This document shows positions 1-5,136 of a DNA stretch of 7,164 bases, one piece after another (within the stretch, counting starts at the first letter, position 1; each line of letters opens with the position of its first letter). Origin of the DNA: Gemmataceae bacterium (GTDB taxonomy: Bacteria > Planctomycetota > Planctomycetia > Gemmatales > Gemmataceae); assembly GCA_026418875.1 (NCBI GenBank), contig JAOAAM010000603.1:1-7164 (forward strand), given 5' to 3'. A program made the position numbers and the translations under genes. The notes beneath the pieces were generated by a model, which saw nothing but the letters and a program-made list of their open reading frames with translations, was not told the DNA's origin and ran no database searches.

Positions 1-216
1 ACGGTGCAGGTGCAAGGCGGCACCGTGAAGGCGGCCTTGGACGAGTTGTGCCGACAGTTTCCCGGGCTGACGGCGAAGCTGTTCGACCGGGGCGAGATCA
101 AGCCTTTCTTGAATGTGTACCTCAACGACGAGGACATCCGCTACTTAGACAACCTCGCCACCATCACGAAGGATGGCGACGAGTTGAGCATCATCCCCGC
201 GGTGGCCGGTGGCTGA
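1..216 (+). CDS. CysO/MoaD/ThiS-type ubiquitin-like sulfur carrier, 5' partial
   Basis: The reading frame is open at the window edge, so the N-terminus is missing; about 20 residues should lie upstream if it matches the usual ~90-residue length. The visible 71 residues end in PAVAGG followed directly by TGA. This is the exposed di-glycine tail that sulfur carriers use as acyl-adenylate and then thiocarboxylate. The segment FLNVYLNDEDIRYLDNLAT followed by DGDELSIIPAVAGG closely resembles, from memory, Mycobacterium tuberculosis CysO (FVNIYVNDEDVRF, ILPAVAGG), a sulfur donor for cysteine synthesis. That makes a CysO-like carrier more likely than a MoaD or ThiS dedicated to molybdopterin or thiamine. 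It acts in the cytoplasm. The E1-like enzyme that should activate it is encoded at 579-1619. Its stop overlaps the start of the next gene, implying one transcript. A GTG lies at position 4, but homology begins before it, so it is unlikely to be the true start. The family is sure; the pathway is inferred. Confidence 0.88.
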   Translation, partial: TVQVQGGTVKAALDELCRQFPGLTAKLFDRGEIKPFLNVYLNDEDIRYLDNLATITKDGDELSIIPAVAGG

Positions 217-532
217 CGAAGTTCCCGAGGGCGCAGCGGTTTTCCCGATTGTGCCCGAAGAGTTGGGCGTGCATCCGCTGTTGCTCGCGGTGTTGCATGC
301 GGTGGTGTTCCTCGAAGGCTCGGAGGCGGATGTCGTCCACCCCGGGGCAGCCGAGGAACAACTCGAGCTGATTGCCACGCAGTTGCAACGACTGCGTGGG
401 GATGATCTCCGCCGCGTGCGTGAGGACTTGGCTGTCCTCGTAGACTACGCCAAGCACGCCCGGTGGGAGAAAACGGCGGTGCTGTTCTTGAAGTCGTTTT
501 TGAAAAATTTTGGAGTCGAGCCAAACGGCTGA
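209..532 (+). CDS. small helical protein of unknown function, coupled to the sulfur carrier
   Basis: I do not recognise this 107-residue protein. It starts with GTG and the start overlaps the stop of the sulfur-carrier gene in the 8-base string GTGGCTGA, typical of translational coupling. An in-frame GTG at 251 is the alternative start. The sequence looks all-alpha: a hydrophobic segment around residues 22-36, an amphipathic stretch at 47-62 rich in Gln, Glu and Leu, a charged helix around 65-83, and a basic C-terminal helix around 86-100 (LFLKSFLKN). There is no signal peptide, no cysteine at all, no CxxC or nucleotide-binding motif, and no convincing membrane span, so it should be a soluble cytoplasmic protein that cannot itself carry a persulfide. 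Its place between a Gly-Gly carrier and the E1-like enzyme suggests an accessory role in sulfur transfer, but that rests on context alone. The tight overlap and the lack of a competing frame with homology support a real gene. Confidence 0.72.
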   Translation: MADEVPEGAAVFPIVPEELGVHPLLLAVLHAVVFLEGSEADVVHPGAAEEQLELIATQLQRLRGDDLRRVREDLAVLVDYAKHARWEKTAVLFLKSFLKNFGVEPNG

Positions 533-578
533 TGGGCAGCCCGAAAGGTTGCTCCCGGAAGCCGACAAGCCGAACGAT

Positions 579-1619
579 ATGTCCATTGAACCGTCATTAG
601 AGCGTTACTCCCGGCAGATGCGTTTCCCCGGCGTGGGTGTCGAGGGCCAGAAGCGCTTGCGGCAAAGCCGCGTGACCTTGTGCGGTTGCGGGGCCTTGGG
701 CACGGTGCTGGCCAACTCCCTGGTGCGGGCCGGCGTCGGCTTTTTGCGCCTCATCGACCGGGATTTCATCGAAACGCATAACCTTCAAAGGCAGGTCTTG
801 TTCGACGAGTCGGACGTGACGGCGAATTTGCCCAAGGCCGAGGCCGCCGCACGAAAGCTGCGCCTGATCAACTCCGACGTCGTCATCGAACCGGTCGTCA
901 CCGACATCGACCGCACCAACATCCTCGACCTGGTTGCCGACGCCGACTTGATCCTCGACGGGACCGACAACTTCGAGGTGCGGTATCTCATCAACGATGC
1001 CGCGATCAAGCTGGGTAAGCCGTGGGTCTACGGCGGCTGCATCGGCAGTCATGGCCAGACCATGACCATCATTCCCGGCGAGACGCCCTGCTTACGCTGC
1101 GTCATCCCCGCCGCTCCTGGCCCCGGCGAGGCCGCCACCTGCGAAACGGCAGGCGTGCTCGGACCGGCGGTCAACATCATCGCCAGCTACCAAGCCAACG
1201 AAGCCATCAAAATCCTCACCGGACATCGCGAGGCGATCAATCGCGACTTGATCTACCTGGACATCTGGGACAACGTCTTCAAGAAATTCTCAATCGCCCG
1301 GTTGAAGGAACGCGGTAACTGCGTCTGCTGTGCCCAACGGAAGTTTGAATGGCTCGAGGGGGAGCACGGATCGCAAACCACGAGCTTATGCGGCCGCAAC
1401 GCCGTCCAAGTCTCGCATCGGATCAGCGGTCGGCTCGACTTCGAGGAGATGGCCCGTCAACTCGGCGTCTTGGGGCAGGTGTCCTTCAATCGCTTCATGT
1501 TGAAGTTCGCCGTCGATGGCTACGAGTTCACCGTCTTCCCCGATGGCCGGGCCATCATCAAGGGCACCTCGGACGTGGATAAGGCACGAACCCTGTACGC
1601 GAAGTACATCGGACACTGA
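579..1619 (+). CDS. ThiF/MoeB/HesA-family E1-like adenylyltransferase
   Basis: This 346-residue enzyme should adenylate the C-terminal glycine of the carrier encoded at 1-216 using ATP, the first step in making the carrier thiocarboxylate. ERYSRQ at residues 8-13 is the classic family opening. Then come the ATP-binding glycine motif GCGALG (36-41), the acidic residue D60, NLQRQ (68-72) with the conserved arginine, and DGTDN (127-131) with the Mg-binding aspartate. C188 in TCETAGVLGP matches the conserved catalytic-loop cysteine. Two CxxC pairs, C171/C174 and C248/C251, should bind structural zinc. There is no rhodanese domain; instead about 90 residues follow the second zinc pair, containing SLCGRNAVQV (269-278) and FPDGRAIIKGT (320-330). 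ATG 579 was chosen because family members start just before ERYSRQ; a TTG at 510 in the same frame would add 23 unsupported residues and overlap the previous gene. I see no strong Shine-Dalgarno site. The family is certain; MoeB, ThiF and MoeZ-like roles cannot be separated here. Confidence 0.92.
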   Translation: MSIEPSLERYSRQMRFPGVGVEGQKRLRQSRVTLCGCGALGTVLANSLVRAGVGFLRLIDRDFIETHNLQRQVLFDESDVTANLPKAEAAARKLRLINSDVVIEPVVTDIDRTNILDLVADADLILDGTDNFEVRYLINDAAIKLGKPWVYGGCIGSHGQTMTIIPGETPCLRCVIPAAPGPGEAATCETAGVLGPAVNIIASYQANEAIKILTGHREAINRDLIYLDIWDNVFKKFSIARLKERGNCVCCAQRKFEWLEGEHGSQTTSLCGRNAVQVSHRISGRLDFEEMARQLGVLGQVSFNRFMLKFAVDGYEFTVFPDGRAIIKGTSDVDKARTLYAKYIGH

Positions 1620-1647
1620 TCGAAACTGCCCATTGATCCCCCGCCAC

Positions 1648-1792
1648 GATGCGGCTGCCGCTCAATTGTTCGCCTTGATGCGGCTGCCGCTCAATTGTTC
1701 GCCTTGATGCGGCTGCCGCTCAATTTTTCGCCTTGATGCGGCTGCCGCTCAATTTTTCGCCTTGATGCGGCTGCGGCTTGATTGCGGGATAT
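1648..1792. repeat. 29-bp tandem repeat, four full units plus a decayed fifth
   Basis: Units start at 1648, 1677, 1706, 1735 and 1764, exactly 29 bases apart. Each of the first four begins GATGCGGCTGCCGCTCAATT and ends TTCGCCTT. Units 1 and 2 are identical; units 3 and 4 are identical to each other and differ from 1 and 2 by one G-to-T change that turns AATTGTTC into AATTTTTC. The fifth unit keeps only GATGCGGCTGC and then diverges. Each unit contains the near-palindrome GCGGCTGCCGC. On the + strand this can fold into a 4-bp GC stem with a CTG loop, followed in units 3 and 4 by a run of five T. The array lies between the stop of the E1-like gene and the 3' end of convergent pyrE, so it may help end transcription, but that is inference. 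There are no unique spacers, so it is not a CRISPR array, and 29 is not a multiple of three, so it is not a coding repeat. Confidence 0.95.
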
Positions 1793-1807
1793 TTTTCCCA
1801 CGGCAGG

Positions 1808-2362
1808 TCATGCGGCAGTGCCCGGCTCGATCCCGAGATCGCGGAGTGTGTACAGCGGCCGGAAGTCGTACTTGTGGAGTGCCTCGGCGGCTCCCTGAAG
1901 TCGATCCACCAGACAGACGACGCGGGAAACTTTCGCGCCGGCGGCCTCGACCACCTCGGCTGCCCTCAATGCCGACGCCCCGGTCGTCAGAACGTCGTCG
2001 AGGATCACGACCCGATCGCCCGCCTTGAGCACCCCTTCGATCAGGAATCGGCTGCCGTGATCCTTCACCTGCTTGCGGACGAAGAAGCCTTCCAACTTTC
2101 GGCCGTGTTCATGGAAGCAGGCCAGGGCCGCCGTCGCCATCGGGATCGCCCCGACCTCCATGCCGCCCAGGGCGTCGAATTCGAGGTCCGCCGTGGCGGC
2201 GTAAATCAACCGGCCCAAAAGCCACGCACATTCCGAGTGGAACAACGCCAGCTTGCTATTGATGTAGAAGCGGCTTTTCTGGCCCGACGACAAAGTGAAG
2301 TCGCCGAACAAGACGGCACGGCTCTTGAAAAGCTCCAGGAATCGGCTGCGGTCATCGGGCAT
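1808..2362 (-). CDS. pyrE: orotate phosphoribosyltransferase
   Basis: This 184-residue cytoplasmic enzyme joins orotate to PRPP to give orotidine 5'-monophosphate, the fifth step of de novo pyrimidine synthesis. Residues 20-37 (GDFTLSSGQKSRFYINSK) are the orotate-transferase N-terminal signature. GGMEVGAIPMA (66-76) follows, then RKQVKDHG (96-103), the catalytic-loop region, and the PRPP-binding motif VVILDDVLTTGAS (118-130) with the acidic pair D122/D123. In the loop the usual RKExKxHG reads RKQVKDHG, a Glu-to-Gln change that may be tolerated. Length is slightly below the usual ~200-210 residues. The ATG at 2362 was chosen because the longer in-frame start at 2428 would run through the divergent dehydratase start and adds residues unlike the family. 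The 3' end faces the 29-bp repeat array. No other pyrimidine gene is in view. Confidence 0.95.
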   Translation of the reverse strand: MPDDRSRFLELFKSRAVLFGDFTLSSGQKSRFYINSKLALFHSECAWLLGRLIYAATADLEFDALGGMEVGAIPMATAALACFHEHGRKLEGFFVRKQVKDHGSRFLIEGVLKAGDRVVILDDVLTTGASALRAAEVVEAAGAKVSRVVCLVDRLQGAAEALHKYDFRPLYTLRDLGIEPGTAA

Positions 2363-2402
2363 AGAACGTCTCGATAAGATCAACCTCGGGGCGCTTTCCC
2401 GA

Positions 2403-2410
2403 AAGGAGAG
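2403..2410 (+). promoter_or_regulatory. ribosome binding site of the dehydratase gene
   Basis: AGGAGAGG lies 7 bases before ATG 2418, a strong purine-rich Shine-Dalgarno match. It fixes the start of the dehydratase gene and argues against the in-frame upstream start at 2295, which lies inside pyrE. Confidence 0.75.
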
Positions 2411-2417
2411 GACGACC

Positions 2418-2783
2418 ATGGCGGACAAGTTAAAGGTTTATACCGAAGCGGAGATTCCGGCCAAGCTCGCGGAATGGCAGTTGACCTCGTGGAAACTGGA
2501 AGACGGCTGGTTGCGCCGGAAATACACCACCGACGGCTGGCGCAGCACGATGATGCTGGTCAACGCGGTCGCATTCCTGGCCGAGGCGGCCGACCACCAC
2601 CCCGACTTGGCCGTCACCTGGGCGAAAGTCTGGGTCAAGTTGCAGACCCACTCCGCCGGCGGCATCACCGACAAAGACTTCGCTTTGGCACGGAAAATCG
2701 AGGACTGGGTGCTGTGGCGGCCCGAGCCGGGTAGCGTGTTGCAAGGCCAGCCCAAAAACGAGTTCGTCAAGATCGAAGGTTAA
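2418..2783 (+). CDS. pterin-4a-carbinolamine dehydratase (PCD/DCoH/PhhB family)
   Basis: This 121-residue cytoplasmic protein should dehydrate 4a-hydroxytetrahydrobiopterin-type carbinolamines to the quinonoid dihydropterin, recycling the cofactor of aromatic amino acid hydroxylases. The family signature is complete: AEAADHHPDL (55-64) with H60 and H61, then LQTH (75-78) with H78, then GGITDKDFALARKIE (81-95). The N-terminal W20 and WLRRKY (31-36) also fit. About 25 residues follow the core and end in NEFVKIEG, a tail seen in some bacterial members. The start is set by a strong ribosome binding site. The gene is divergent from pyrE, with a 55-base spacer that must hold both promoters, and convergent with the VWA gene. 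No hydroxylase lies in the window, so the physiological pterin is unknown; bacterial members have also been linked to molybdopterin metabolism. Confidence 0.93.
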   Translation: MADKLKVYTEAEIPAKLAEWQLTSWKLEDGWLRRKYTTDGWRSTMMLVNAVAFLAEAADHHPDLAVTWAKVWVKLQTHSAGGITDKDFALARKIEDWVLWRPEPGSVLQGQPKNEFVKIEG

Positions 2784-2813
2784 GGGGCAAACACCTCGTC
2801 CCAGCGCATCAAG

Positions 2814-2854
2814 CGAGCCGATGTCTCCGTCGCCGAGACGGATCCATCGGCTCG
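2814..2854. terminator. hairpin between convergent genes, probable bidirectional terminator
   Basis: CGAGCCGATG at 2814-2823 is the exact reverse complement of CATCGGCTCG at 2845-2854, giving a perfect 10-bp stem. The 21-base interior can itself pair, for example CCGTC 2827-2831 with GACGG 2837-2841. It sits in the 104-base gap between the stop of the dehydratase (+) and the stop of the VWA gene (-), where a shared terminator is expected. No T tract follows on either strand, so it is not a textbook intrinsic terminator; an RNA-stability or Rho-assisted role is possible. Confidence 0.55.
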
Positions 2855-2887
2855 GGTCGTTCGACGCAATCCATGTCCGATGGGGCG

Positions 2888-4033
2888 TCAGGGCTTGTCC
2901 GGGATCTCGATTCCCACCTTGCCGCACTGCTCGCGGATGATGCGACGCAAAGCGGCATCGAACTGCTTCTCCGCCGCCGAGCTATTTTTCTTCTTGACCT
3001 CCTCCACATGCCGCCCACGCTTCGCGGTCAATTCACTGATTTGTTTTTGGATCTCCTTTCGCTCGGCCACCTTTTTCTTGACCCATTCCGATCGCTCGGC
3101 CGGCTTCAGGTTGCGTAACACGTCCGGCAAATCGTCGACCCGTAGTCGGTTGACGTCAAAATTCGGATCGTCGATGGCCCGGGAAACGATGCACCAATCC
3201 CCACTTTGATACAAGGCACCGGCCTTCACGCCGAGCCGCCCGGCAAGGGCGTCAACCCCCGCGAACTTGGCGTTTGAGTCTTGGATCAGTTGATTCATTT
3301 GGCGCTCCACGCCGCGTTTCCCATACGGGACAAAGGTGCTGTTCAGCTTGTCATTGAGCTTGGACAATTCATCGTCGAAGGGGGTTTTGATCTGGTGCAG
3401 TGTGCGATCGTACTCGATCAGGGCGAACTGCCCGCCGGCATCTCGGGCGAATTTTTTCCAGTCTTCGTTTTCACCCGGCTGGGCGTTACCCCAGTTGCAG
3501 TAGATGGTGTTGATGATGACCGACTTTTGTCGGGCGAGTCGGGCCCCCTCCGCGAGCGTCACCTCGGGGTCCTGAGTTGCCGGTTCGTTGCCGCACACAA
3601 AAATCAGCCGCAAACCATCGCTCCCCTCAAACCAACGCTGGTCGGTCAGGGCAGCATGGCTGACCCGGGCGACGTATTCCTGACCGCCGTGGATCATCAG
3701 CTCGTTCAGCCGTTGATACACCGCGTCCAGGTCATGAGTGAGATCAATTTCCTTACGCACCCAGCCGTCCTTCTCTGAGTAGGACACATGTCCGTAACTG
3801 TACAAGGCCACGCGCAACTTGGGCGTTGGACGGGCACGAGCCAGATCGTTCACCAGGTCCCACAAGCGGATTTTGGCGACTTCGATCAATCCCTCCATGG
3901 AACTAGAAACATCCAGACACAGCACCACGTCGATGGATTTGCTCTCATTGGCGGGAGCCGCCCGACCGATGCCTGATCCGCCCAACACAAGGGCAAGTGA
4001 CAACAGACACGAGCTTCGCCATGGCTGGTTCAT
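2888..4033 (-). CDS. secreted von Willebrand factor A domain protein with coiled-coil tail
   Basis: This protein has 381 residues. The N-terminus MNQPWRSSCLLSLALVLGG followed by GRAAPA (24-29) reads as a Sec signal peptide with cleavage near residue 26, so the protein should be exported; there is no lipobox. A VWA fold covers about residues 34-210: DVVLCLDVSSSM (35-46) carries the metal-site motif DxSxS (D41, S43, S45). The later metal-site position lies in LIFVCGNEPATQD (143-155), where Asn-Glu stands in place of the usual TDG; I recall this GNEP form in a planctomycete VWA subgroup. Residues about 312-367 are very rich in Lys, Glu and Arg and probably form a coiled coil. No transmembrane anchor is seen at the C-terminus. 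Ligand and role are unknown. ATG 4033 was preferred to ATG 4066 because it places the signal peptide at the N-terminus and has a Shine-Dalgarno site. A TATAAT lies about 100 bases upstream. Confidence 0.9.
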   Translation of the reverse strand: MNQPWRSSCLLSLALVLGGSGIGRAAPANESKSIDVVLCLDVSSSMEGLIEVAKIRLWDLVNDLARARPTPKLRVALYSYGHVSYSEKDGWVRKEIDLTHDLDAVYQRLNELMIHGGQEYVARVSHAALTDQRWFEGSDGLRLIFVCGNEPATQDPEVTLAEGARLARQKSVIINTIYCNWGNAQPGENEDWKKFARDAGGQFALIEYDRTLHQIKTPFDDELSKLNDKLNSTFVPYGKRGVERQMNQLIQDSNAKFAGVDALAGRLGVKAGALYQSGDWCIVSRAIDDPNFDVNRLRVDDLPDVLRNLKPAERSEWVKKKVAERKEIQKQISELTAKRGRHVEEVKKKNSSAAEKQFDAALRRIIREQCGKVGIEIPDKP

Positions 4034-4041
4034 GACACGAT

Positions 4042-4046
4042 CTCCG
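4042..4046 (-). promoter_or_regulatory. ribosome binding site of the VWA gene
   Basis: On the minus strand CGGAG ends 8 bases before the ATG at 4033. It supports this start, with a clean signal peptide, over the in-frame ATG 33 bases further upstream. Confidence 0.55.
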
Positions 4047-4132
4047 GGACCGCAATCCTCTATCAACGGGACGGGGAGAACGTCGCACAGGATTGAAAGA
4101 AATTCGGCGACTTTCGGGAAATCCCCATGCGG

Positions 4133-4138
4133 ATTATA
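4133..4138 (-). promoter_or_regulatory. candidate -10 element upstream of the VWA gene
   Basis: The minus strand reads TATAAT exactly, in the 147-base gap between the lipase stop and the VWA start and about 100 bases before the VWA ATG. A perfect -10 hexamer is uncommon in DNA this GC-rich. No good -35 hexamer is seen 16-18 bases upstream, so this is only a candidate. If real, it gives the VWA gene its own promoter rather than relying on read-through from the lipase. Confidence 0.35.
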
Positions 4139-4180
4139 ACAGCAGATCCCCTTCGAGCGATGTCGGTGATTCGGGAGGGA

Positions 4181-4948
4181 TTAGAATCCGCAATCCGCGA
4201 GTCGCCGGATGAGTTGGCCATAATGTTGGACGCGATCCGTCCACAAGCCGAGGCGAACGGCCGAGGGGTTCGGGCTGTTGATCAGGTTCAGGTGGTCGCC
4301 CTCCCACACGTCGGTGTGCTCCCCCCAGCGAGCGGATTCGATGGCGACGATGCCGTCGTTGGGGCCTTCGACACGGCTGACGATGGCGTGGGGCAGGCGC
4401 CACTTGAGAGTCAGCCAAGGGCCTTGGCAGTGCCCCGCCACCGAGAAGTAGCGAATGCCGGGGACATCCGGCGTCCGCAGGTTGAATTGGGCGCACGCCG
4501 CGGGGGTAAGGTCCCGTGCCCCTTGGTAGGGAATCCCCAAAAGTCGGGCCAAAGGCCTGGCCCACGGCTCCACGAGTTGCAGCAGCCATGGGGCGAACGA
4601 CGAGCCTCGATGCGGTGTGCCGATCGTCGTCAGGCTCAGCACCCGGCGAGCCATCCCCAGGTGCGTGATCATGTAACGGGCATCCAGTCCGCCCATGCTG
4701 TGGGCGATCAGGTGGACCGCCTCGCCCGGCAGATTCTGGTCGAGAAAGCGGCGAAGCTGAGCGGCTCGCTCGGCCACACTGCGGGTCGGCGACAAGCGAG
4801 GAACGAAGACCCGATTGCCGGCGGACGTCAAGTACCGATCGATCCCGCGGAAATACTCGCGCACCACGAACCGACCCAGCCGGATGCGGTCATACCCGAG
4901 AAAACCATGCACCAGAACCACCGGTGCTCGCAGCTTGGGCAGACTCAT
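4181..4948 (-). CDS. alpha/beta-hydrolase, triacylglycerol lipase/esterase type
   Basis: This 255-residue serine hydrolase should cleave ester bonds, probably of acylglycerols or similar lipids. PVVLVHGFLG (9-18) supplies the oxyanion-hole HGF segment. HLIAHSMGGLDARY (79-92) holds the nucleophile S84 in an AHSMG elbow, with Ala in place of the first Gly of GxSxG, as in some Bacillus lipases. GPNDGIV (195-201) supplies the acid D198 and GDHLNLI (217-223) the histidine H219, so the triad is complete. TTIGTPHRGS (107-116) is the usual strand and loop after the elbow. The order and spacing resemble bacterial family I lipases. There is no signal peptide or membrane segment, so it is predicted cytoplasmic, and no lipase foldase gene is nearby. 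The start ATG 4948 leads directly into the first strand. The gene lies upstream of the VWA gene on the same strand and is divergent from the dehydrogenase. Substrate is not predictable. Confidence 0.92.
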   Translation of the reverse strand: MSLPKLRAPVVLVHGFLGYDRIRLGRFVVREYFRGIDRYLTSAGNRVFVPRLSPTRSVAERAAQLRRFLDQNLPGEAVHLIAHSMGGLDARYMITHLGMARRVLSLTTIGTPHRGSSFAPWLLQLVEPWARPLARLLGIPYQGARDLTPAACAQFNLRTPDVPGIRYFSVAGHCQGPWLTLKWRLPHAIVSRVEGPNDGIVAIESARWGEHTDVWEGDHLNLINSPNPSAVRLGLWTDRVQHYGQLIRRLADCGF

Positions 4949-5125
4949 GCGCGATGGAACCTATCCCCTGTGGTTGAAGAAATTGGCCCCGGCTTGCCGG
5001 ATCGCTACCATGAACGCCGACGCGGATCACGGCAAGACCACTCGCCGGGCGATTGCCCCGAGGGCCACGGGTTCGCCCCATGATGCCCCCGGCAGTGTCG
5101 AAGCCGGGTACGTTAATCTATCATG

Positions 5126-5130
5126 AAGGA
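5126..5130 (+). promoter_or_regulatory. ribosome binding site of the dehydrogenase gene
   Basis: AAGGA lies 6 bases before ATG 5137 (GAAGGATTCGTTATG). It decides the start: the longer frame from 5053 adds 28 residues with no resemblance to the family. Confidence 0.7.
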
Positions 5131-5136
5131 TTCGTT

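Noticed and set aside
510..578. TTG-started N-terminal extension of the E1-like enzyme
   Set aside because: The 23 extra residues match no family member, overlap the previous gene, and TTG has no ribosome binding site; ATG 579 fits the family start.
1648..1792. CRISPR array
   Set aside because: Units follow one another directly with no unique spacers, and no cas gene is present.
1778..2377. A 199-codon + strand frame opposite pyrE
   Set aside because: pyrE on the other strand has every family motif; this frame has none and its start lies in intergenic DNA just after the repeat array.
2363..2428. Longer pyrE start
   Set aside because: It would overlap the divergent dehydratase start and its ribosome binding site, and adds residues not seen in orotate phosphoribosyltransferases.
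4127..5083. A 318-codon open frame on the + strand, longer than the lipase gene it covers
   Set aside because: It is antisense to a lipase with a full catalytic triad, and its translation shows low-complexity Gly/Arg/Gln/Pro-rich sequence without any domain. High-GC DNA produces such frames opposite real genes.
5010..5126. A 38-codon frame starting ATG just before the dehydrogenase gene
   Set aside because: It ends 10 bases before ATG 5137 and could be imagined as a leader peptide, but it has no ribosome binding site, no amino-acid run suggestive of attenuation and no recognisable sequence.
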